Assembly (NCBI GenBank): GCA_011316305.1
Contig: SAUG01000217.1
Coordinates: 1 to 16,513, forward strand
Source of the DNA: Rusavskia elegans
Taxonomy: Eukaryota; Ascomycota; Lecanoromycetes; Teloschistales; Teloschistaceae
Direction of reading: 5' to 3'
DNA length: 16,513 bases
A program made the translations under genes and the position numbers. A model generated the notes under the pieces. The model searched no databases. It was not told where the DNA came from and saw nothing but the letters and a program-made list of their open reading frames with translations. This document shows positions 9,198-16,513 of the stretch, one piece after another. The stretch's first letter is position 1, and the number at the start of each line of letters is the position of its first letter.

Positions 9198-9709
9198 AAC
9201 GATATAAAATAATCCGACGGAAATAAAACGGTTAATCCGCTTTAGTATTAATTTACCGATAGTTTTTATTTATACGTTATAGGCCGAAAAGTATATATTA
9301 GTATATATAATATCGATTGCCGCTGTATATATAAAATCTAATATCGATATCGTTATATATATAAAATTTAATAATAATACCGCTATATAGGCGGGAGCTA
9401 ACGGCGCTAATAAAGACGACGAAAATATATAACAGCCCGAGCCGTCGATTCCGGAACCTATATATAAAAAGATTAAAGTTTATAATATACGTCTAGCAAA
9501 TTCTTTACTATTATTTAAAAATACCGATTATATAATCGATTTAGATAGAAGAAATCCGTTATATAACCTAATTTACAATCTATCTAAACGCGAACTCGAT
9601 AAACTACGAAATTATCTAAATAGTATTTTAAAGAAAAGCTAGATCTATTATTTAATATTTTTTATAGAAATTTTAATTCTTTTCGTACCGAAAAAAGATA
9701 GTAGTTTTC
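9198..9709 (+). pseudogene. pol: Pol of host element H, protease-RT linker and RT start
   Basis: One plus-strand frame (codon starts at 1 modulo 3) reads through about 170 codons with few stops. The first part is a poorly conserved linker, with an acidic/Pro-rich patch (D-D-E-N, then Q-P-E-P) at about 9410-9460. From about 9520 it becomes a classic Gypsy RT entry: D-Y-I-I-D-L, then N-L-S-K-R-E-L-D-K-L-R-N-Y-L (about 9575-9620) and L-F-V-P-K-K-D at about 9680-9699. It stops dead at S1's target duplication and continues in the same frame at 13076. The frame of H gag does not run directly into this one across element C. Confidence 0.85.
9705..9709. repeat. Target-site duplication of element S copy 1, left (TTTTC)
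   Basis: TTTTC stands before the left LTR and again after the right LTR at 13071-13075. Counting it once restores the uninterrupted RT frame of host element H across the insertion, which independently proves the boundaries. Confidence 0.93.
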
Positions 9710-9710
9710 T

Positions 9711-9740
9711 GTAACGTCCCTGTATATCAGAAGGCGTTAC
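9711..9740. repeat. Inverted repeat at LTR terminus (GTAACG / CGTTAC)
   Basis: GTAACG at 9711-9716 is complementary to CGTTAC at 9735-9740, so the LTR tip could fold as an 18-bp loop hairpin. The same pair stands in copy 2 (13687-13692 and 13711-13716). It is destroyed in the heavily mutated right LTR (12663 onward). Confidence 0.6.
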
Positions 9741-10026
9741 GTTCGAGCCTAGCTACAGCCGTGGACGTAGTCCGAGCTACTAAATAGTAAAGGAATTCTA
9801 GTATAGATTATTATAACTAATTCTATATAGCCGTAGAAGTACGATTATAATATTACGAGGTATCTTTATTATAAAGTAATTAAAAGGAGAATAGTAAAGA
9901 CGTATTTAATAATTATATTAATAACTAATAAAAGAAGCTATCTATAGAAGTAATAAACGATATATATATTAAAAGTAGCTATAAAAGCCGATAGTAGCCG
10001 TATACTAAGAGCTCTATTAAAGGTAG

Positions 10027-10054
10027 CGGCTATAGCGGCTATAGACGGCTATAG
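10027..10054. repeat. Triple 9-bp repeat CGGCTATAG in LTR
   Basis: CGGCTATAG occurs at 10027-10035, 10036-10044 and, after one extra A, 10046-10054. The array is also in the right LTR (12980-13007) and, more decayed, in copy 2 (about 14004-14031). It is a small direct-repeat array of unknown role. Confidence 0.75.
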
Positions 10055-10117
10055 ATAATTAGGCTCGCTTATCTAGCTAATTTTCTAGGGAACCTCTATA
10101 GAATTATAGACGTAATA

Positions 10118-10138
10118 CGGCCTCTTCTATATCGCTTT
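10118..10138 (-). promoter_or_regulatory. Polypurine tract of element S copy 1
   Basis: On the minus strand the sequence running into the 3' LTR is purine-rich (GATATAGAAGAGGCCG). This is the expected site of plus-strand priming and supports minus-strand orientation. Copy 2 has a related tract at 14096-14115. Confidence 0.5.
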
Positions 10139-10452
10139 TTATCTAGTTTAGTTACCGTATACGGGGTATAAAAAGGTTTCCTTTTTTTTTTTTCTCTTTA
10201 TTTAATAAGTATCTCTATTATATATTTTTGACGAGAAAACCGTTTAAAGTCCTTCGTTCGTATCTAATTAAAAGAAATTAAAATATCTTTTTCTTATTTC
10301 TTATATATTCGTAATTCTTTAAAAAAATATAAAATTAAAGTTAGTAGTAATATAATAGTAAATATACTCGGGTTTAGAAGTCCTATAACTTCCTAATCTC
10401 TAATACTACTTATATATTAATTAGTTATTTACTTTCTTTTACTAACTCTTAT
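10139..10452. other. Non-coding stretch between 3' LTR and antisense ORF
   Basis: This holds a long T-rich run (about 10176-10200) and AT-rich sequence that is well conserved in copy 2 (about 14116-14441), including shared blocks around 10225-10380. No frame is convincingly open. It could be the untranslated or promoter region of the antisense ORF, but nothing in the sequence proves that. Confidence 0.4.
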
Positions 10453-11106
10453 CTAGGGAAGCGTTTTAAAGATAAGAAAAATAAACTATATTCTAATATC
10501 GCGAGTATTTTTAACGAGTATTCTAAAGTTTACTATTATATCGAATTCTTTTTTAATTCCGAAAAAGAAATTCGTAATAAACGTTTTATTTAAAAGTCCG
10601 ACTTCCGTCGATTCCTTAATAAATAAAAGTATCTTATTATTTATTATCGTATTTTAGATAAATACGAAAGTAATTTTATCGTTTAGAAATAATATATCCT
10701 AGCTTATTTTAATAAAATCGATAATCCTATTATATTCTACTCTTCCGGTAGTTTTACGCTAGCCGCGTAAAAGGTATCCGTTAAATTAATTCCTAGATTT
10801 AATTCGGGTAATATAGATTAGTTTTTAAGAGATTTTAACTTCTTTTAACCTATAGAAACTATAGGGTTCTAAAGAAAGTCTAGCGAAAGATTCCTTCTCT
10901 ACTATTTCCGTATATTCTCTATTTAAGTATCTATATTATAAGTTATTTCTAGTTCTTCTAAAAGCTCTACTAACTTCTATATTTAAAATACTATCTTATT
11001 CTATAATAATAGTAATAGTAACCAGTCGAAGTCTTTATTTCTAGGTTAAACGTTAAGCTTTAGGTCTAGAATTTCTTTATTCTAATTTACCTAATTAGGT
11101 TTATAG
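10453..11106 (+). pseudogene. Antisense ORF of element S copy 1
   Basis: A plus-strand frame (codon starts at 1 modulo 3) runs opposite to gag near the 3' LTR. The best-supported core is 10453-10880. It aligns without indels to copy 2 (14442 onward), with about seven TAA/TAG stops in 133 codons, against about twice as many in the best-matched minus frame. It starts G-K-R-F-K-D-K-K-N-K, continues with a Lys/Arg/Gln-rich helical part (R-N-K-R and F-L-N-K), then P-I-I-F-Y-S-S-G-S-F-T-L-A-A (about 10726-10767), and ends its conserved block R-D-F-N-F-F (about 10828-10845). A net 4-bp indel separates the copies after about 10900, so the tail to 11106 is uncertain. The protein is unknown to me. Confidence 0.58.
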
Positions 11107-12642
11107 TATTCGATTTTATCTATAGTATTAATAACGCTCGTATATACTTTTTTTATATAGTCTATCTATAACTATTAAGTTAGTTCTCCGCTTTTATCAT
11201 ATTTTTTTATAAACTCTTAGAATAGCTGGTAGTAGTCTTTCTAAATCTATATTTTCTATACTTTTCCGCTATCTTTAAATTTTATATCTAAGTCTTTAAT
11301 TTTTTTTATAGAATATTATCGACTTAATATTTAATTCTTTATATAATAGGTTTTTATAGGCTAGAAGGTATATTATTTACGATTCTATTTTCTTACTAAC
11401 TATACTTTTTTCGGTTATTTTTTCTGAAATTAATTTTTTCTATTCGTTTTCTAGGACTATATAATCTTTCTGATTCTTAATTATAGTAAAGTTTATTATT
11501 CTAATTAATCTATATTTCGTTTTAACTTTAATATCTAGTATTCTATTATTATATTTTATTCGTTTATAGATATAATCTTTAATTTTTTTATAAAATCCTT
11601 TTATAATTTTATTATCTTCCTTTCTATTTATAAAAGCGATTATTTATTAACCTCCGATTTTAACTTTAAATACTATAGTAAGAGGTTTTTCGGTTTCGTA
11701 TAGCTTAAATCCGATTATTAGTTTCTTTAGTTTTTACGTTTTCTTAGGTTCTTTAGGGTATTATTCTAACCCCTCTTTATCTAATAGATAGATACGATAA
11801 TTATCGTTATAGCAGGTTAACTAGCTTTTTACTATATATTTATTAGTTATTTTTCTAGATAATTTCTCCGTTACTTCGAACTAATTTTTAGTTACTTCTA
11901 TTATTTCTTTAGTTAGGTAATTTCTTTTAAAGTATCCTGTCTTTCTATATAAGTAATAAACTTTAGTTCCCGATCTTTTATTCTCTGTAGTATTAAATTC
12001 TATTAGATTTCTTTTAGATTTTCTTTTAGCGGGTCCTATTTTAGTAAACGCCTATTTATCTAAGTATATTTTATATTACCTGGTATCGATCCTTATCGCT
12101 AGTTTAATAAAATCTACTAGTAAATCTGGTTTTTTAATCGCTATTATAGCTTCTTTAACTTTTATATAGAGTCCTTTATAGAAGTAGACTTTTAAAATTA
12201 AATCCTCCTAGTCTATTTTATAAATTAATATTTTAAACTAAATAGCGTAGATAGCTACCGACTTCTATTATTTTAGAACTATAAGTCTTCTACTTATTAC
12301 TCTATCCTTATTACTATTTCTAAAGGCTTCTTTTATAATTATAATAAAGTTAGTAAAAGCGTAGAAAATTTATATTATTTTATCTTTCCTTTATTCTTCC
12401 GGATTATCGAAGTAGTTCTCTATTTAAAGCTATATCTAATTAAGGGTAGTTCCTCCTAGGTATAATATTATAAATAAGACTTTAATTGTTTCGTTAGGAA
12501 ACTGGCTTACGTATAATACGAAGTAAATATTTATCTAAATAATCTATAGTTTTAAAGATTTTTTATCTTCTTTATAGATATTTGGAGTTACTACTTTAAT
12601 AATATCGCTTCGGTCTATAGGACGGGATAACGAGACTAATAT
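11050..12642 (-). pseudogene. gag: Gypsy gag of element S copy 1
   Basis: The minus-strand frame starts at an ATA (expected ATG) at 12640-12642, 20 bp inside the 5' LTR, and stays in frame with the zinc knuckle 680 bp later. Capsid features include V-T-P-N-I-Y-K-E-D (about 12595), S-Q-F-P-N-E-T (about 12500), E-N-Y-F-D-N-P-E-E (about 12410), E-A-F-R-N-S-N-K-D-R-V (about 12320) and S-V-A-I-Y-A-I (about 12250). These are hallmarks of the retrotransposon gag domain in fungal Gypsy elements. The CCHC knuckle is at 11917-11958 (read Y-Y-L-Y-R-K-T-G-Y-F-K-R-N-Y). Past the knuckle the frame continues Lys-rich for about 280 codons without a recognised protease, and overlaps the antisense ORF. The end is uncertain. 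Confidence 0.85.
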
Positions 12643-12662
12643 AATAGAGTAAATTATTAAAA

Positions 12663-13070
12663 TATAATATCCCTATATATTAAAGGATATTACGTTTAAG
12701 CCTAACTATAGCTATAGATATAGTCCGAGCTACTAAATAGTAAAGGAATTCTAGTATAGATTATTATAACTAATTCTATATAGCCGTAGAGGTACGGTTA
12801 CGATATTATAAGGTATCTTTATTATAAAATAATTAAGAGGAGAATAGTAGAAACGTATTTAATAATTATATTAATAACTAATAAGAGAAGCTATTTATAG
12901 GAATAATAAGCGATATATATATTAAAAGTAGCCGTAAAAACCGATAGTAGCCGTATATTAAGAACTCTACTAAAGGCAGCGGCTATAGCGGCTATAGACG
13001 GCTATAGATGATTGGGCTCGTTTATCTAGCTAATCTTCTAGAAAACTTCTATGGAATCGTAAAGGTAATA
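12663..13070 (-). repeat. Element S copy 1, 5' LTR
   Basis: 408 bp, same length as 9710-10117. It is clearly more RIP-mutated at its plus-strand start (TATAATATCCC where the other LTR has TGTAACGTCCC), while its middle keeps a few TG sites such as near 13011. It ends GGTAATA, next to TTTTC. Confidence 0.92.
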
Positions 13071-13075
13071 TTTTC
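13071..13075. repeat. Target-site duplication of element S copy 1, right (TTTTC)
   Basis: Second copy of the TTTTC at 9705-9709; host element H resumes immediately after it. Confidence 0.93.
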
Positions 13076-13685
13076 GTATATATATCGACTATAGAGGTTT
13101 TAATAAAATAATAATTAAAAACCGTTATCTTTTATTTTTTATTTCTAAAATTCTAGATCGATTATCTAAAATAAAGAACTTTTCTAAATATAATATTAAA
13201 AATACCTATTATCGAATTAGAATTAAAAAGAATAATAAATAGAAAACCGCGTTTTATATAAAATATAGATATTTCGAATATTTTATAATACTTTTCGATT
13301 TTACTAATATACTTGCGACTTTTTAAATCTATATTAATCGGACTTTAAAAAAATTAATTAATATTTACTATATAATCTATTTAGATAATATTTTAATCTT
13401 TTTTAATTTAGAAAAAAAATATTAGAAATATATTAGATAAATTACTCGAAAGTTTTATAATACGTAACTATACTTTAATTTTAAAAAGTATATTTTTAAT
13501 ATTAAAAGTATAGAGTTTTTAAACTTTATTATATCTATAGAAAATATATCGATAGATTCGGAATAAATAGAAACTATTTAGAAATAACTAGTTTTAAAGA
13601 TTTACCGGAAGATATAAATCTTTTTAGAATTTATTAACTTCTATCGGCGTTTTATTTACTAGTATTTTCGGATTATAGCGTTTCT
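13076..13685 (+). pseudogene. pol: Reverse transcriptase of host element H, main part
   Basis: The plus-strand frame (codon starts at 1 modulo 3) is readable for about 200 codons with only about 10 stops. Motifs: D-Y-R-G-F-N-K (about 13088), K-N-R-Y (about 13116), I-L-D-R-L-S-K (about 13150), Y-Y-R-I-R-I-K (about 13210), K-T-A-F (about 13243), F-E-Y-F (about 13273), and the catalytic Y-x-D-D box at 13378-13389, which reads Y-L-D-N, so its second Asp is lost. The thumb follows (F-N-F-K-K-Y and I-E-F-L), and finally F-I-N-F-Y-R-R-F-I at about 13630-13656, the RT-to-RNase H connection. It is cut at 13685 by S copy 2. The domain pattern is that of fungal Ty3/Gypsy RT. Confidence 0.9.
13681..13685. 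repeat. Presumed target duplication of element S copy 2 (TTTCT)
   Basis: The five bases before the LTR of copy 2. The partner lies beyond the right edge, so this is inferred from the 5-bp duplication of copy 1. Confidence 0.45.
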
Positions 13686-14095
13686 TGTAACGTCTTTATA
13701 TATCAGAAGGCGTTACGCTCGAGTCTAGCTATAGCCGTAGACGTAGTCCGAGCTACTAAATAGTAAAAGAGTCCTAGTATAAATTATTATAATAAATCCT
13801 ATATAGCCGTAGAAGTACGGTTACGATATTATAAGGTCTCTTTATTATAAAATAATTAAAAAGAAAATAGTAGAAATATATTTAATAATTATATTAATAA
13901 CTAACGAAAGAAACTATCTATAGAAGTAATAAGCGATATATATAGTAAAAATAGCCGTAAAAGCCGACGGATAGCTATCTACTAAGAGTCCTATCTAAAA
14001 GGGCGGCTATATCGGCTATAGGCGACTATAGATAATTAGATTCGCTTATTTAATTAATCCCTTTATAAAATTTCTATAGAATCGCGGATGTAATA
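13686..14095 (-). repeat. Element S copy 2, 3' LTR
   Basis: 410 bp, aligned with the 408-bp LTRs of copy 1. It starts TGTAACG and ends GTAATA. It keeps the terminal GTAACG/CGTTAC inverted repeat and a decayed form of the triple CGGCTATAG array. Confidence 0.9.
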
Positions 14096-14441
14096 CAGTT
14101 TTCTCTATATCGCTTTTTATCTAGTATATAATTCTTCTACGGGGTTAAAAGAATATATTTTCTTTTTTTTTTTTTTTTTACTATTCTATTTCTTAATATC
14201 TTTACTATATATTTTCGATAAAAAAATCGTTTAAAGTCCTTCCGTTATATTTAATTAAAAGGAATCGTAATATCTTTTTCTTATTTTCTATATACCCGTA
14301 ATCTTTTAAAAAAATATAAAGTCGAAGTTAGTAGTAATATTTATAGTAAATATACTCGGATTTAGAAATCGTACGATTTTCTAATATCTAATACTATCTA
14401 TATATTAATTCTTTATTTCTTTTATTTTACTAACCTTTATA
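14096..14441. other. Non-coding stretch after LTR of element S copy 2
   Basis: Counterpart of 10118-10452. It has a purine-rich minus-strand tract next to the LTR, a long T run (about 14160-14180) and conserved AT-rich blocks. No convincing frame. Confidence 0.4.
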
Positions 14442-15088
14442 GGAAAACGTTTTAAAGATAAAAAAAATAAATTCCGTTCTAATATTACTAGTATTTTTAA
14501 TAAATATTCCGAGGCTCGTTATTATATCGAGTCCTTCTTTAATTTTAAAAAGGAAATTCGTAATAAACGTTTAGCCTAGAAGTCGGATCTCCGCCGGCTC
14601 TTTAGTAAATAAAAGCGTTTTATTATTTATTATCGCGTTTTAGATAGATATAAAAGTAATTTTATTATTTAAAAGTAACGCGTATTATTTCGGTTTAATA
14701 AGTTTAATAATCCGGTTGTATTTTATTTTTCCGTTAGTTTTACGCTAGCCGCGTAAAAGGCTTCTATTAAATTAATACCTAGTTTTAGTTCGGATAATCT
14801 GGATTAATTTTTAAGAGATTTTAATTTCTTTTAATCTATAGAAAGCGTAGATATCTAAAAAAGATCTAGTTAAAGACTTTTTCGCTTTTACTTTTATAAC
14901 TAATTTATATATCTATATTATTAATTATTTCCGGTTCCTATAATAGTTCTACTAAATTTTATTCTTTAGTAACTATTTCGTCCTACGATAATAAAGACGG
15001 ATATTAATTAAACTTTTTATTTCTAAATTATACGTTAAATACCGGGTCCGGTATTCCTTTATTTTAATCTATTTAGTTTAATTTATAG
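14442..15088 (+). pseudogene. Antisense ORF of element S copy 2
   Basis: Same plus-strand ORF as 10453-11106. It reads G-K-R-F-K-D-K-K-N-K at the start, E-I-R-N-K-R-L-A, Y-Y-R-V-L-D-R, S-F-T-L-A-A (about 14737-14754) and R-D-F-N-F-F (about 14815). Against copy 1, I found 11 transversions in the indel-free core. Eight of them are at third codon positions of this frame, several silent (Ser TCC/TCG, Pro CCT/CCG, Ile ATT/ATA). Since RIP makes only transitions, this pattern suggests past selection on the encoded protein. Two nucleotides are missing relative to copy 1 just upstream of the core, and four after it. Confidence 0.58.
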
Positions 15089-16513
15089 TATTCGATTTTA
15101 TTATAACTTTAACTATATTCTAGTATATTTTCCTAATATAGTTTATCTAAAGTTATTAAATTATTTTTCTACTTTTATTATATTTTTTAGTAAATTTTTA
15201 AAAAAAATAGTAATATTTTTTCTAAATTTTTATTTCCTAAACTTCTCCGCCTTTTTTAAAACTTTTATCTAATTCTATAATATCGTCGTAATTTATTACT
15301 AAAACGACGTCTATTTCTTTATATAAAAGGTTTTTATAGACTAGTAAATATATTATTTATAGTTCTATTTTTTTATCTATAGTACTTTTTTCTATTAGTT
15401 TTTTAGAAATCGATTCTTTCTATTCGTTTTCTAGAATAATATAATTCCTCTAATTTTTAATAATAGTAAAGCTTATTATTCCGATTAATCTATTTTTTAT
15501 TTTAATTTCGACGTCGAGGATTTTATTATTCTTTATTATTCGTCTATAGAGATATCCTTTAATTTTATTATAGAATCCTTTTATAATTTTATTATCTTCC
15601 TCTCTATTTATAAAAGCTATTATTTATTAACTTCCGATCTTAATTTTAAGTACTATTATAAAGGGTTTTTCGGTTTTATATAGTTTAAAATCGATTATTA
15701 ACTTTATTTCCTATACTTTTCTTAGTTCTTTAAAGTAATATCCTATTCCTACTTTATCCGATAGATAGATAGAATAAGTATTATTATAATAAGCTAACCA
15801 GTTTTTTACTATATATTTATAGAATAATTTTTTTATTATTTTAAAAAAATATTTAATTACTTTAGTAGCCTTTTTAATTAGATAATTCCTTTTAAAGTAT
15901 CCTGTTTTTCCGTATAAATAATAAGCTTTAGTTCTCGATTCTTTAGTCTCGATAGTATTAAATTCTATCGGATCTTCTCTAGGCTTTCTTTTAATAGATT
16001 CTATTTTATTAAGCGCCTATTTATCTAAATATATTTCGTACTACCTAGTATCGATTTTTATTATAAGCTTAATAAGATCTACTAACGAGTCTAGTTCTTC
16101 GATCGCTACTATAGCTTTTTTAACTTTTATCTAGAATCTTTTATAGAAGTAGGCTTTTAGAACTAAGTCCTCCTAGTCTATTTTATAAACTATCGTTCTA
16201 AATTAAATAGCGTAAATAGCTACCGACTTTTATTACTTTAGAACTATTAGTTTCCTTTCTATTATTCTATCTTTATTATTATTTCCGAAGGCTTTTTTTA
16301 TAGCTATAATAAGATTACCGAAAGTATAGAAGATCTATAATATCTTATCTTTTCTCTATCCTTCTAGGTTATCGAAATAATTTTCTACTCGAAGCTATAT
16401 TTAATTAAAGGAAGTTTTTTCTAGATATAATATTATAAATAAAATCTTAACTATTTTATTTAAAAACTAGTTTATATATAATATAAAGTAGATATTTATC
16501 TAAATAATCTATA
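15000..16513 (-). pseudogene. gag: Gypsy gag of element S copy 2, partial
   Basis: Minus-strand counterpart of 11050-12642, cut at the right edge before its start codon. The zinc knuckle is at 15882-15923, read Y-Y-L-Y-G-K-T-G-Y-F-K-R-N-Y, with a G-K-T-G that copy 1 has as R-K-T-G. Capsid segments match copy 1 (for example S-V-A-I-Y-A-I at about 16215 and an F-D-N-like stretch at about 16370). Stops are TAA/TAG at Gln and Trp positions. As in copy 1, no pol motif follows the knuckle. Confidence 0.82.

Larger units (their letters stand above)
9710..10117 (-). repeat. Element S copy 1, 3' LTR
   Basis: 408 bp, the same length as 12663-13070 and similar to 13686-14095. It starts TGTAACG in plus orientation and ends GTAATA (decayed GTAACA). 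Its first 80 bases keep CA, TG and GC-rich patches that are mutated in the other LTR of the same copy. Confidence 0.92.
9710..13070 (-). mobile_element. Complete short Gypsy-type element S, copy 1 (gag only)
   Basis: This 3,361-bp element has two LTRs of exactly 408 bp (9710-10117 and 12663-13070), a TTTTC duplication and a 2,545-bp interior. The minus strand carries a Gypsy gag starting about 20 bp inside the right LTR. No protease, RT, RNase H or integrase motifs were found. The plus strand carries an antisense ORF near the 3' LTR. A purine-rich tract next to the left LTR agrees with minus orientation. It looks like a non-autonomous element that would need pol proteins from a relative. A second copy of the family begins at 13686. 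Confidence 0.9.
687..13685 (+). mobile_element. Host Ty3/Gypsy retrotransposon H, fragmented by three insertions
   Basis: This element is read in three pieces on the plus strand: gag (687-2611), the front of pol (9198-9709) and reverse transcriptase (13076-13685). Element C (2617-9192) and element S copy 1 (9710-13070) separate the pieces, and S copy 2 starts at 13686. The frame at 9697-9709 continues exactly at 13076 once S1 and one target duplication are set aside, showing that these are parts of one element. RNase H, integrase and the 3' LTR would lie beyond the right edge. Neither LTR of H is recognisable in the window. It is a dead element with stops and a damaged catalytic motif. Confidence 0.85.
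1..16513. other. RIP-mutated, AT-rich transposon block
   Basis: Throughout the window CA and TG are almost missing while TA is extremely common and CG persists. For example, the first 360 bases hold about one TG and essentially no CA. This is the known signature of fungal repeat-induced point mutation, which turns CA into TA on either strand of duplicated DNA. As a result every reading frame is studded with TAA and TAG but almost never TGA, and most ATG starts now read ATA. RIP occurs in Pezizomycotina, so a filamentous ascomycete is the likely source. Such blocks are usually silent heterochromatin; that last point is inference. Confidence 0.93.
13686..16513 (-). mobile_element. Element S copy 2, truncated by window edge
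   Basis: A second member of the short gag-only family, in the same orientation as copy 1 and in the same host gene. It has a 3' LTR (13686-14095), the antisense ORF (14442-15088) and gag (about 15000 to the edge). Alignment with copy 1 ends at 16513, corresponding to about 12550 of copy 1, so roughly the gag start and the 5' LTR are missing from view. Differences from copy 1 are mainly transitions, plus some indels and transversions, so the two copies had already diverged somewhat before or during RIP. Confidence 0.9.

Noticed and set aside
9721..9790. GC-richer patch as a possible tRNA gene or fragment.
   Set aside because: No acceptor/anticodon stem arrangement was found. The patch is the less-mutated start of the S LTR and recurs in the other LTR copies.
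11107..11640. The plus-strand frame remains partly open beyond the antisense ORF of S copy 1.
   Set aside because: This part overlaps the minus-strand gag C-terminal frame, and the two S copies differ by indels just upstream. The plus frame here is probably a shadow.
1..16513. Mitochondrial or bacterial AT-rich origin.
   Set aside because: The strand-symmetric loss of CA and TG with CG retained, and nested LTR retrotransposons with Gypsy domains, indicate fungal nuclear DNA rather than an organelle or bacterium.

Overview
The window is a graveyard of nested LTR retrotransposons, almost certainly from a filamentous ascomycete (Pezizomycotina) with active repeat-induced point mutation (RIP). 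The dinucleotides CA and TG are nearly absent, TA is hugely over-represented and CG survives. Reading frames are broken almost only by TAA and TAG at places where Gln (CAA, CAG) or Trp (TGG) would be expected, and TGA is very rare. I see no intact gene, no tRNA or rRNA, and no host gene. Species cannot be told.

Layout. (1) 1-543, minus strand: a decayed lysine-rich reading frame of unknown origin that runs off the left edge. (2) 687-2611, plus strand: gag of an old Ty3/Gypsy element, here called host element H. Its pol resumes at 9198-9709 and again at 13076-13685 (reverse transcriptase). (3) 2617-9192, minus strand: element C, a complete 6,576-bp Gypsy chromovirus inserted into H. It has two 430-bp LTRs, a 5-bp target duplication, gag, protease, RT, RNase H, integrase and chromodomain. 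(4) 9710-13070, minus strand: element S copy 1, a complete 3,361-bp short Gypsy-type element inserted in H's RT. It has two 408-bp LTRs, target duplication TTTTC, and a gag but no recognisable pol. (5) 13686-16513, minus strand: element S copy 2, inserted in the same RT gene about 610 bp of H sequence further on and cut by the right edge.

Order of events: H came first. C, S1 and S2 then landed in it, all three in the opposite orientation to H. Mutation has hit every layer, so all of them were present during at least some rounds of RIP. When S1 and one copy of its target duplication are left out, H's RT frame closes exactly, which confirms the nesting.

The most interesting signal is an extra reading frame on the strand opposite to gag-pol near the 3' end of both C (about 3079-3560) and S (10453-11106, and 14442-15088 in copy 2). 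In the two S copies, differences that RIP cannot make (transversions) fall mainly at third positions of this antisense frame. This suggests it was a selected protein gene before decay.
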